Assembly: GCF_963676855.1 (NCBI RefSeq)
Contig: NZ_OY781460.1
Span: forward strand, 124,001 to 188,000
Reading direction: 5' to 3'
Source of the DNA: an uncultured Anaeromusa sp.
Lineage (GTDB): Bacteria; Bacillota; Negativicutes; Anaeromusales; Anaeromusaceae
DNA: 64,000 nt
Shown here one piece after another: positions 16,378 through 24,382 of the stretch. The translations under genes and the position numbers were made by a program. Each line of letters begins with the position of its first letter. Positions within the stretch are counted from its first letter, which is position 1. A model generated the notes under the pieces. It was not told the origin of the DNA and ran no database searches. It saw only the letters and a list, made by a program, of their open reading frames with translations.

Positions 16378-16983
16378 TCATCTCCCCAGCGTTTGTATCA
16401 TTTGCGCCGTTTGTGGCTGCCAAAATGAGCGATCACTATCCGGGCAGAGGAAAATCACTGCCGTAAAATGCCCTTTGCTGACAAAACCATAGACCTCGCT
16501 GTACATGGGCAAGGGCAGTTGCTCCGTCGCAATCAGCCGACACTTGAGCAATACAGCCTTGCGCCCTTTAAGATTAGCACTGCGTACCGGCTCCAAATCC
16601 AACACCCGCATGCCGTTTTCTTCCAGCGTACTTTTTACCTGCTCTTTGATTTGCCCAGCAAAAAAGCCCAACACTGGATCCAATGGCATTACAGCCAGCA
16701 TATCCGCCACTTGGCCCAACTTATTCTCTTCTCGGCAGATCAACAAACGCGAATAGTGCCAAACATCGCCGGACTGCACCGTTAGGTCATATTGCGCCCG
16801 AATGGCCGGATATTGCTGGGCCGCCTCTAATTCCTTGGCATTCTCTGCCTGCACTCCCGCCGCCACTTGCATGACGCCAATGGGGTCCACAGCTACTTCC
16901 GTAACAGCGCATTCACCGCCAACTGCCGACCAGCTCCATAAAACAGCAGCCAGCAGCAAGCCTTTTCCAAATTGTTTCATCAT
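16378..16983 (-). CDS. Exported protein of unknown function upstream of PiT
   Basis: Not recognised. The 201-residue product begins MMKQFGKGLLLAAVLWSW and has a signal peptide ending near GGECAV. The mature part is an alpha/beta mixture with no clear family motif. The DPIGVMQVAAG and QTAQMIQTLGR ends suggest a compact periplasmic domain. GAGGTG precedes two adjacent ATG codons (16983 and 16980). It is the first gene of the phosphate operon, so a role in phosphate handling or in sensing at the envelope is possible but only by context. Confidence 0.7.
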   Translation of the reverse strand: MMKQFGKGLLLAAVLWSWSAVGGECAVTEVAVDPIGVMQVAAGVQAENAKELEAAQQYPAIRAQYDLTVQSGDVWHYSRLLICREENKLGQVADMLAVMPLDPVLGFFAGQIKEQVKSTLEENGMRVLDLEPVRSANLKGRKAVLLKCRLIATEQLPLPMYSEVYGFVSKGHFTAVIFLCPDSDRSFWQPQTAQMIQTLGR

Positions 16984-17163
16984 TTTTCACCTCGTTTGCA
17001 CAATTACGTTTATTATACCCTACCATCGTTAAGGATGAAATGAGTCGATTGTCAGGATAAATGGTTTTTTCCACTGAGAAAATATTTTTGTCTCACAGGG
17101 AAACGCCTCCACCACGTCGAAGTTTATAACTATACAAAAGTTCAACGCGAGGGAGGGTTTTCT

Positions 17164-17550
17164 ATGGAACCGACAGGAAAAACCGTTATTCATGAAGATG
17201 TTTTCGCTGAAGTAGCGCGCAATGCCATGACGCAGGTCAATGAGGTATTCACAGACACTTCCAAAAAAGGGCCGGTCGCAGGCTTGGCCCAGATTGTCTC
17301 GGAACGCTTCGCTCCGCAAATCACGGTAAAGAAAAACGAACCTGAAGATGCGGAAGGCTCGGCTGGCAAAGTCTCCTTCGAATTAAAAGTGGAGCTTCTC
17401 TATGGTGTGAATATTCCCGAAGTGACCCAACGCCTGCGGGAAACCATGGTCAAGGAAGTAGAGTCCCTTACAGGGTACACTGTAGAAAAAATCGACATCA
17501 ACGTTGAACGACTGATACGACCAGAAAAACCGGAAGCTCTCAAAGCTTGA
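17164..17550 (+). CDS. Asp23/Gls24 family envelope stress protein
   Basis: A 128-residue cytoplasmic Asp23/Gls24 protein. The N-terminal GKTVIHEDVFAEVARNAM, the central VSFELKVELLYGVNIPEVTQRLRE and VESLTGYTVEKIDINVERL are family features. Such proteins attach to the membrane through partners or cluster with cell-envelope genes in Gram-positives; the role in diderm Firmicutes is not settled. A GAGGGAGGG ribosome site precedes the ATG. It is a single-gene unit, divergent from the phosphate operon, and ends in a strong terminator. Confidence 0.92.
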   Translation: MEPTGKTVIHEDVFAEVARNAMTQVNEVFTDTSKKGPVAGLAQIVSERFAPQITVKKNEPEDAEGSAGKVSFELKVELLYGVNIPEVTQRLRETMVKEVESLTGYTVEKIDINVERLIRPEKPEALKA

Positions 17551-17556
17551 CCAAGT

Positions 17557-17594
17557 AAAAGCCTCTTCGCCGCTTGCGGCGGAGAGGCTTTTTT
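17557..17594 (+). terminator. Terminator shared by asp23 and the convergent LysE gene
   Basis: AAAAGCCTCT.CGCCGC pairs with GGCGGAGAGGCTTTTTT. The LysE stop codon overlaps its edge. Confidence 0.85.
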
Positions 17595-18213
17595 ACTGCA
17601 CAATACTGCTCACCAAGGCGGCTACACCAAACAAAGCCAGCACGATGCCGGAAATCCGATTAATGACTTCCAGTACATGGCGGTTAAATTTGCCGCGCAA
17701 ATAATTAATAAGACCGCTCAAAAGAAACCACCACAACACCGCCCCCAGAAAGACACCGCCCACCAGCAACACTGCTGTTTGGTAGCTTGGTGTAAAGCGA
17801 TCCATGCCCACACTGGCAAAAACGGCGGCAAACAAAAACAAGGTCAGCGGATTGGCCAGTGTCAAGAGCAGCGTCGAGACATAGGTGCTCCAAAAGCCGC
17901 TGCTCGCTCCGGGAAGGCGCATACAGCTCACCGCCGAACGCCAAGTAGCGATGCCCATGCCCAAGAGAGCCACCCCGCCCAGCACACGCAGCAACGTATG
18001 ATATTCCAGCAACACGTTAGCCACCAGGGTCATGCCCAGCCCCGCCAGCATAGCGTACAGAGAATCGGCGGTTGCCGCTCCCACACCTGCCACCAAGCCG
18101 CTCAAGCGTCCAAAAACCAAGGTTCGCCGAATGCACAATACGGCGATAGGGCCCACAGGCGCCGACATGGAAAAACCAACAAGCATGGATTTTAGAAACA
18201 ATGCCAACTCCAT
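17593..18213 (-). CDS. LysE/RhtB family amino acid exporter
   Basis: A 206-residue inner-membrane protein with about six hydrophobic segments. The LysE family signature is in the first helix and loop: LVGFSMSAPVGPIAVLCIRRTLVFGRLSGL, followed by GAATADSLYAMLAG, and NPLTLFLFAAVFA in the fourth segment. It probably exports a hydrophilic amino acid; the exact substrate is open. ATG 18213 begins the conserved N-terminus; TTG 18237 is a possible but less likely start. Confidence 0.9.
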   Translation of the reverse strand: MELALFLKSMLVGFSMSAPVGPIAVLCIRRTLVFGRLSGLVAGVGAATADSLYAMLAGLGMTLVANVLLEYHTLLRVLGGVALLGMGIATWRSAVSCMRLPGASSGFWSTYVSTLLLTLANPLTLFLFAAVFASVGMDRFTPSYQTAVLLVGGVFLGAVLWWFLLSGLINYLRGKFNRHVLEVINRISGIVLALFGVAALVSSIVQ

Positions 18214-18281
18214 GTTTCTGGCATCCCCCTCCCGCAAGTTTCAAAGCTATTTCTTCTTTTTTTGCATCGTGCCTCTAAAAA

Positions 18282-18824
18282 TCATTCCGCGTTTTGCTGC
18301 AGTTCTTGCAAAATCGTTTCACCCTTGCTTACAGCAGCTTCCATCCGCTGTTGCAAAGTAAGTCTTTCGCCGCCTTCGGCAAGCAACGACAAATTCAAAG
18401 CAACAATCGCAGCGCCGCCGCGCAACGCTGCTGCCAATTGCCAAATAGCTACTTCCAAATCGCACTGCATATGCGCCGCCAATTGCGGCTTCAGCTTGTT
18501 TGCCGTCTCCAGCGCCTGTACCGCTATGTCTAGAAGCTGCAGCAAAGGCTGCACCGCTCCCAAGATTTCCTCTGGCGACAATAGCGCTCCACTAGAAAAA
18601 AGCTGCAAAAGACGACGCAGCACAGCTTCATCCGCCCCCGCCACTGTCAACGCTTTCTTTCGCCACACTTCCAGTTGTTCTGTCTCTGCCGCAACGGCGC
18701 GCGCCAGCATGATCAAAATCCCTAACGCCAACGCAGCTCCCACAGCGGCGGCGCTGCCGCCTCCCGGTGGAGGCCCTGACCACGCCAAGTCCCGGCTCCA
18801 ATCTCGGTTTTGTATGTCACTCAT
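18282..18824 (-). CDS. Cyclodeaminase/cyclohydrolase family protein
   Basis: A 180-residue helical protein of the FTCD-C family (formimidoyltetrahydrofolate cyclodeaminase or methenyl-THF cyclohydrolase type). WSGPPPGGGSAAAVGAALALG matches the conserved glycine loop. This suggests one-carbon/folate chemistry, but substrate residues cannot be checked without alignment. ATG 18824 follows the FakA stop by one base, so it is coupled as the last gene of the DegV-FakA operon. The FakA link has no obvious metabolic reason. Confidence 0.82.
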   Translation of the reverse strand: MSDIQNRDWSRDLAWSGPPPGGGSAAAVGAALALGILIMLARAVAAETEQLEVWRKKALTVAGADEAVLRRLLQLFSSGALLSPEEILGAVQPLLQLLDIAVQALETANKLKPQLAAHMQCDLEVAIWQLAAALRGGAAIVALNLSLLAEGGERLTLQQRMEAAVSKGETILQELQQNAE

Positions 18825-18825
18825 T

Positions 18826-20427
18826 TTATTCCACACTGACCAGCAATGGATATAAAGGCTGGCCTCCATCATATAGTTCTACCGTCAGCTCCGGAAATGC
18901 TTCGCGCACTTGCATCGCTAATTTCTCCGCCTCGCTGACAGTCACTTCACTGCCATAATACAAGGTCGCCACTTCGGCCGTCTCTGATACCAGCCGCCGC
19001 AGCAACGCCAAAAGCACCTCTGCGATACATTCCCCTTGAGCCGCCACTTTTCCTGCTTTGATGCCTAGAAAATGACCAGACTTAATCGCCTGACCGTCCA
19101 CCACGCTGTCCCGCACGGCCTTGGTCACGCTACCAGAAACGACCTCTTGCCGTCGCTCTTCCATCCAGCCTACATTCTCCTCTAACGAAGCCTCTGCCTT
19201 GAAGGCCAATAACGCCGCCAATCCCTGCTGTACATCCACTGTCGGCACCACTTCCACACGGTCACCCAACAATTTTTTCACCTGCTTGGCCGCCAGCACA
19301 ATATTCTTGTTGTTCGGCAGAATAATGTAGCGCTCTGCATCACCGCTGTGGATGGCGGCAATAAACTCTTCCACCGGCGGATTCATCGTCTGTCCGCCAC
19401 TGACAATGGCCGATGCTCCTAATTGGCGCAGCATGGCGCTTAATCCCTCTCCAGGCGACACAGCCAGCACAGACAGCGGCACTTGCGGCCGCGCCGCCGT
19501 ATGCAAGCGTTCCTGATGCTGGTCCGCCATATTGTCAATTTTAATATCATGCAGCGAGCCCCAGGTCAACGCCATTTCCAACACCTGTCCCGGATGCGCC
19601 GTATGAATGTGCACCTTGAAAAGCTCGTCCCCTTCCGCTAAGATCAGCGATTCTCCTAGGTTTTGCAGAGCCTGCCGCGCTTCACCGCCGCTGACCCGGC
19701 TTTTCTTTACTAAAAACTCCGTACAATACGGATGCGCTAAATTTGCCGTCTCTCCGTTTAAGGACGGCTTCGCCGTCAAGCGAAATGAAGAAATTCCCGC
19801 CGGCGCCGTCACTTCACCGTGCAAGCCTTCGGCGCAGCCCTGCAGAAAAACAAGCAAGCCCTTGCCCCCGGCGTCGACAACGCCAGCATCCCTCAATGCT
19901 TTTAAGAGCAACGGCGTTTTAGCCAGTTCCTCTTCCCCCACCTGCAGCGCCGCCTTCAACACTTCGCCAAAAGACCGCTCTTCTCTCACTGCACGTCTTG
20001 CGCCGCGAGCCACGCCTTTGGCCACCGTCAAAATAGTACCTTCCACTGGTTGCGCTACCGCCCGATACGCATACAAAACCCCGTACTGAAAGGCCTTGCC
20101 AATCTCGCAGGATGACGCTTCTTCTTTTCCCGCCAAACCACGGGCTATGCCGCGGAACAATTGCGCCAAGATAACCCCAGAGTTGCCTCTGGCGCCCATG
20201 ATCGCGCTGTCCGCCGTCCGTTTGGCCAACGTACCAATACCGCCGTCCGCCGCTTCTTGAAGTCCTCTGGATGCCGCGCCCAGCGTCAATAGCATATTCG
20301 TTCCCGTGTCGCCGTCCGGCACCGGAAATACATTCAGATTGTTAATTTCTTCGTAGTTGTGCAAAAAGGCGTCATAGGCGCCCAAAATCATGCGCCGGAA
20401 ATCAGCCCCGCTAATGCGTTCCGCCAT
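18826..20427 (-). CDS. fakA: DAK2 domain fatty acid kinase FakA-like
   Basis: Phosphorylates fatty acids held by a DegV-type carrier in the FakAB pathway. The 533-residue product has an N-terminal DhaL/DAK2 kinase domain (about 8-200) with NNLNVFPVPDGDTGTNML and the SAIMGARGNSGVILAQ loop, then the longer C-terminal part typical of YloV/FakA (FLVKKSR, HIHTAHPGQVLEMAL, ILPNNKNI). GGAGGTG lies before ATG 20427. It overlaps the upstream DegV gene by 17 bases, which supports the kinase/carrier pairing. Confidence 0.93.
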   Translation of the reverse strand: MAERISGADFRRMILGAYDAFLHNYEEINNLNVFPVPDGDTGTNMLLTLGAASRGLQEAADGGIGTLAKRTADSAIMGARGNSGVILAQLFRGIARGLAGKEEASSCEIGKAFQYGVLYAYRAVAQPVEGTILTVAKGVARGARRAVREERSFGEVLKAALQVGEEELAKTPLLLKALRDAGVVDAGGKGLLVFLQGCAEGLHGEVTAPAGISSFRLTAKPSLNGETANLAHPYCTEFLVKKSRVSGGEARQALQNLGESLILAEGDELFKVHIHTAHPGQVLEMALTWGSLHDIKIDNMADQHQERLHTAARPQVPLSVLAVSPGEGLSAMLRQLGASAIVSGGQTMNPPVEEFIAAIHSGDAERYIILPNNKNIVLAAKQVKKLLGDRVEVVPTVDVQQGLAALLAFKAEASLEENVGWMEERRQEVVSGSVTKAVRDSVVDGQAIKSGHFLGIKAGKVAAQGECIAEVLLALLRRLVSETAEVATLYYGSEVTVSEAEKLAMQVREAFPELTVELYDGGQPLYPLLVSVE

Positions 20428-21283
20428 GCACCGGCACCTCCTCCAAGTTCTCTTGGTAAATAAAGCCGATCAGCCCCGGCCCCGTATGCGCGCCAATTAC
20501 CGGACTAATTAAAAATACTTCCACCTGTGATTCCGGTTGATCCTCTTTCACCTGCGCCGCCATCTGAGCCGCCAATTCCGGATTGTCCACATGGCCCACG
20601 CCGACATAAGTCGGCCGTTGCAAAATCCGAATGTCCTGCATCGCCCGCTCCAAGGCCCGTTTTTGTGTACGCACTTTATCTAGAACCTGTACTTTGCCGT
20701 CTTGGAGATACAAAACGGGACGAAGTTGCAAAATGCCGCCGAACAACCTAGCCGCACCACCAATTCGACCGCCTTTATGTAAATATTCCAAAGTCCCGGG
20801 AATAAACACCGTATGTGTACGCCGCACCATGGCGTCCAAGAGACGTACCACTTCGGCCAAGCTTTTTCCTGCCTCCGCCGCCTGCAGCGCAGTTTTGGCC
20901 ATCTGCACCAAGCCAATAGCCGTTGTGCCGGAATCAATGACTCGAATGAGTCTAGGGTCCACCTGCGCTGCGGCCATGCGCGCTGTACTAGCCGTACCGC
21001 TCAACCCGCCGGACAAGAGAATGCAGACCACTTCCTGCCCTCTGGCGGTCAATTCTTGAAACAATTGGATAAACTGCCCTTGCGCCGGCTGAGAGGTCTT
21101 AGGCATTTCTTTCGCCTCACTGGCTCTTTGGAACAATTCAGCACCGCTTATTTCTGTATCCAACCACTCTTGCTCTCCGATTCGCACGGACAATGGCACA
21201 ACATGCAAATTCTCATGCTGCCCCAACCATTCCTTATCGACCATCGCCGTACTGTCAATTACCACCTGCAACTGTGTATTATT
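20411..21283 (-). CDS. fakB: DegV family fatty-acid-binding protein (FakB-like)
   Basis: A 290-residue DegV protein. VVIDSTAMV and the PLSVRIG segment open the EDD fold, TSQPAQGQFIQLF and LLSGGLSGTASTA line the lipid pocket, and GTLEYLHKGGRIGG is the family hallmark. It likely presents a bound fatty acid to FakA, whose gene overlaps it by 17 bases. ATG 21283 is chosen because DegV homology begins there; AAAGGA is about ten bases upstream. Confidence 0.92.
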   Translation of the reverse strand, partial: NNTQLQVVIDSTAMVDKEWLGQHENLHVVPLSVRIGEQEWLDTEISGAELFQRASEAKEMPKTSQPAQGQFIQLFQELTARGQEVVCILLSGGLSGTASTARMAAAQVDPRLIRVIDSGTTAIGLVQMAKTALQAAEAGKSLAEVVRLLDAMVRRTHTVFIPGTLEYLHKGGRIGGAARLFGGILQLRPVLYLQDGKVQVLDKVRTQKRALERAMQDIRILQRPTYVGVGHVDNPELAAQMAAQVKEDQPESQVEVFLISPVIGAHTGPGLIGFIYQENLEEVPVHGGTH

Positions 21284-21563
21284 CATATCCGCAACGTCCT
21301 TTCTGACCACACAATTATGTGGTCCGGCGCTTCCGGCTACCGTGCATTCTTTTCTGAAAACAACTGGAAAAGCCGCGCAACCTCGCGTATACTGATACCA
21401 AGACAGTCTTGCCGCGGCACTGCCTTATTTTAGCGTAGCCGCACAAGGTCTTCTTTTCTCATTGTAACAAAATCACACCGGAAAAACATCTCCCAATTCA
21501 TGGGAGCACTGGCCTGTCGCCTCTCAGCGCAGCAGCCTATAACAAAAAGCGGAGGATGGTTTC

Positions 21564-23714
21564 ATGGAAAATAATGAACGGTCCAGGCTTTTCGCTCTGG
21601 ACATCGGCACACGCAGTGTCGTGGGTCTAGTAGGTGAACGCGAAGGCCTCCACACTCGCATTTTGGGGTATGAGCGCCAAGAACATCACACTCGTTCTAT
21701 GATGGATGGTCAAATCCACGATGTCCAGGAAGTAAGCCGCATCTTGGCTTCCGTCAAGGAACGCCTGGAAGAAAGCTATGGCACCTTAACTCAAGTTTCC
21801 ATTGCTGCCGCTGGCCGCGCTTTGTGCACCATCCGCTCTGAAGCCGAAATTGAGACCAATCTTAAGGGCCCTCTCAGCGCAGACGATGTGCGGACGCTGG
21901 AACTCGCCGCCATCCAAACGGCGCAGCAGCAATTATCCACCTCGAAAACCGTTAAAGATCCTACCGACTACTATTGCGTCGGTTACAGTGTCATACATTA
22001 TAGCTTGGACGAAACCAAGCTGTCTTCTTTGGTCGGACAAACCGGCAAAAGCGCCCAAGTAGAACTTATCGCTACCTTCCTGCCTCGTCAGGTCATTGAT
22101 TCGCTGCAGACAGCAGTACAGCAAGCCGGCATGGAAATTGCCACCCTTACACTGGAGCCTATCGCAGCCATCAATGTTTTGATTCCACCTACGATGCGCC
22201 ATCTTAATCTCACTTTGGTTGACGTCGGCGCCGGCACCTCAGACGTAGCCATCACCCGCGACGGCGCGGTTATTGGCTACGGCATGGTGCCTTCGGCAGG
22301 AGACGAGATCACCGAAGCTATTTCCCAGCAGTATTTGCTCGACTTTAATGTCGCCGAAGAAGTCAAACGCTCCTTAAACGAACAAAAAGAAGTCCGTTTT
22401 CAAGATATTCTGGGTTTTGAGCAGGTACTGCCATCCGCCCAGATCACCGAGACCATTTTGCCGCAAGTCACTCAACTAGCCAGTGAAATCGCCACTCAGA
22501 TTCTAGAGTTGAACACCGAACCACCGCAAGCGGTGCTGCTTGTAGGCGGTGGATCTCTGACTCCGCAACTGCCACAAGCGCTGGCTCAGGCGCTGAACAT
22601 GCCGCCAGCTCGCGTAGCCATTCGCCGCCCGGATATGGTGCAGGAAATCATGGACATTCCCGAAGCACTCCACGCACCTGACGCGATTACACCACTGGGA
22701 ATTCTTAAGCTGGCTTCCGGCAATTTGCTACATTTCGTACATGTAACATTGAACGACCGTCCTCTGCGCCTCTTCAACCTCGGACAACTGACCGTGGCCG
22801 ACGCTTTGCTTGTAGCCGGCTTCGACATCCGCACCCTCAAAGGTCGTCCCGGTCTGGGCATCACCGTCACCGTCAACGGCCAAAAACATTTTCTTCCCGG
22901 CAGCGCCGGAGAACCGGGTACCTTGGCTCTAAACGGCCAACCTGCAACGGTTTCCGATTTACTGCATGATGAAGATGTCTTAACCGCCCTTGCCGGTACT
23001 ATCGGCTCCACGCCGCAGGTCACCCTGGCGGATCTGGCCGACTTGCCTGGCGAAATGTCATGCACGATCAACGGACGCAGCCATATATTTCAGCCAATTG
23101 TCACCATCAATCAAGAGGCGGCTTCCGTACAGACGGTGCTCAATGACCGCGCCGTCATCACCTACTCTTTCCCGCCCACTCTGCGTCAAGTGCTAAAACA
23201 AGCTGGCCATGAAGAAAACGACTTTCATTTTCGCTATTTCATCAACGGCCAGGAGCGCACCTATACCGTCTGGCCCGAGTTTTTCATCGGCCACGATTCG
23301 GCCACTTTGGAAACGCAGGTATCTAACGAAGCTGTTATTCGCATTGTCGCTAAGCAAACCCCCAAGTTAGAAGACGTTCTGGGACTTCGTGACACTTCCA
23401 CACACATTCAAGTACAATTCAACGGTACTATTTGCAAGGTTCCCACTTGCCGCTTGCGCCTTCATGTGGATGGCCGCGCAGCGCAACAAGGCGAAGAAGC
23501 TCCCGACGGCAGCCATATTGAATTCCAACTGACTGAAGCGCTGACTCCTATCATCAGTGACGTTCTACTGGCGGCAGAATTTGACGCCATGAAGCTGCCG
23601 CTGGGAAAAATTAATATTTTGTGCAACGACTGCGAGGCAGAGCTCACTACCCCCGTCAAAAACGGAGATTCCATCCGCATTGAAAGTGAGCCACTGCCTA
23701 CAAGCAAGCTGTAA
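21564..23714 (+). CDS. FtsA/PilM-like actin-fold ATPase with long repeat-bearing C-terminus
   Basis: The 716-residue product begins with an FtsA/PilM-type actin fold. RLFALDIGTRSVVGLVGE is the phosphate 1 loop, VDVGAGTSDVAITRDG (about 222) is phosphate 2, and VLLVGGGSLTPQLPQAL (about 325) is the adenosine loop. Residues about 390-716 are an extension not found in division FtsA. It contains several short beta-rich units built around a NG turn (TVNGQKHFLPG, TINGRSHIF, FINGQERTYTV, QFNGTICKVP). It is probably a cytoskeletal or membrane-associated factor of Firmicutes; it lacks a genomic partner such as ftsZ or pil genes here. GGAGGATGGTTTC precedes ATG. Confidence 0.85.
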   Translation: MENNERSRLFALDIGTRSVVGLVGEREGLHTRILGYERQEHHTRSMMDGQIHDVQEVSRILASVKERLEESYGTLTQVSIAAAGRALCTIRSEAEIETNLKGPLSADDVRTLELAAIQTAQQQLSTSKTVKDPTDYYCVGYSVIHYSLDETKLSSLVGQTGKSAQVELIATFLPRQVIDSLQTAVQQAGMEIATLTLEPIAAINVLIPPTMRHLNLTLVDVGAGTSDVAITRDGAVIGYGMVPSAGDEITEAISQQYLLDFNVAEEVKRSLNEQKEVRFQDILGFEQVLPSAQITETILPQVTQLASEIATQILELNTEPPQAVLLVGGGSLTPQLPQALAQALNMPPARVAIRRPDMVQEIMDIPEALHAPDAITPLGILKLASGNLLHFVHVTLNDRPLRLFNLGQLTVADALLVAGFDIRTLKGRPGLGITVTVNGQKHFLPGSAGEPGTLALNGQPATVSDLLHDEDVLTALAGTIGSTPQVTLADLADLPGEMSCTINGRSHIFQPIVTINQEAASVQTVLNDRAVITYSFPPTLRQVLKQAGHEENDFHFRYFINGQERTYTVWPEFFIGHDSATLETQVSNEAVIRIVAKQTPKLEDVLGLRDTSTHIQVQFNGTICKVPTCRLRLHVDGRAAQQGEEAPDGSHIEFQLTEALTPIISDVLLAAEFDAMKLPLGKINILCNDCEAELTTPVKNGDSIRIESEPLPTSKL

Positions 23715-23774
23715 AAATGAGACGTTAGGAACGGAACACAGAGAAACTACGATTGAGCAGTATTTCTCTGAAAC

Positions 23775-23822
23775 AAAAAAGACCGACAGTATCGCCACTT
23801 AGGCGTACTGCCGGTCTTTTTT
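23775..23822 (+). terminator. Bidirectional terminator between the FtsA-like gene and cobO
   Basis: AAAAAAGACCG.CAGTA pairs with TACTGCCGGTCTTTTTT, and both flanks are T/A-rich for convergent transcripts. Confidence 0.85.
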
Positions 23823-24360
23823 AAAATTCAATGCCTTGCTGGGCTTTAATGCCTTTTTGATACGGATGCTTGATTTCTCGCATTTCCGTTACCAAGTCGG
23901 CTTTCTCAATCAATTCCTCGCGAGCGTTGCGGCCAGTTAACACCAAATGCACTGTCGAGGGTTTGGCTTCCACCAATTCCAGCACTTGTTCCACAGAAAC
24001 CAGGCCAAAGTGAACTGCGTAATTGATCTCATCTAAAATAACCATATCCCAGTCGCCAGACGTCAAGGCATCTTGCGCTTCTTGCAACGCCTCCACAGCA
24101 GCCGCCTGATGCGCTTCTTTTTCCTCGCGCTGCTCTTGCGTCCGCTGCACAAAGCCTTCTCCTAACGGACGGATAACCAACCGCGGCGCTAATGCCTCCG
24201 CTGTCTTAAGTTCGCCGTATTTCCAGTTTCCTTTAATGAATTGCAACACCAAAATACGCAATCCTTGGCCCCAGGCGCGAAAAGCCAGTCCCAGTGCCGC
24301 CGTCGTTTTCCCTTTGCCATTGCCGGTATGCACAATCACTAAACCTTGCCGTTCCTTCAT
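23821..24360 (-). CDS. cobO: Cob(I)yrinic acid a,c-diamide adenosyltransferase
   Basis: Transfers the adenosyl group from ATP to the cobalt of corrinoids in B12 synthesis and salvage. The product (179 residues from ATG 24360) has the BtuR/CobO P-loop GNGKGKTTAALGLA, LQFIKGNWKYGEL, the Walker-B-like WDMVILDEINYAV, LVLTGRNA, and the terminal MREIKHPYQKGIKAQQGIEF. GGAGG lies three bases before ATG 24363 and six before ATG 24360. It follows the siroheme reductase gene by about 20 bases; no other cobalamin genes or riboswitch are nearby. Confidence 0.94.
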   Translation of the reverse strand: MKERQGLVIVHTGNGKGKTTAALGLAFRAWGQGLRILVLQFIKGNWKYGELKTAEALAPRLVIRPLGEGFVQRTQEQREEKEAHQAAAVEALQEAQDALTSGDWDMVILDEINYAVHFGLVSVEQVLELVEAKPSTVHLVLTGRNAREELIEKADLVTEMREIKHPYQKGIKAQQGIEF

Positions 24361-24382
24361 CATGCTCCTCCACTACCTCTTT

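Noticed and set aside
17677..18195. 172-residue plus-strand frame
   Set aside because: Antisense shadow of the LysE exporter; Gln/His-rich low-complexity translation.
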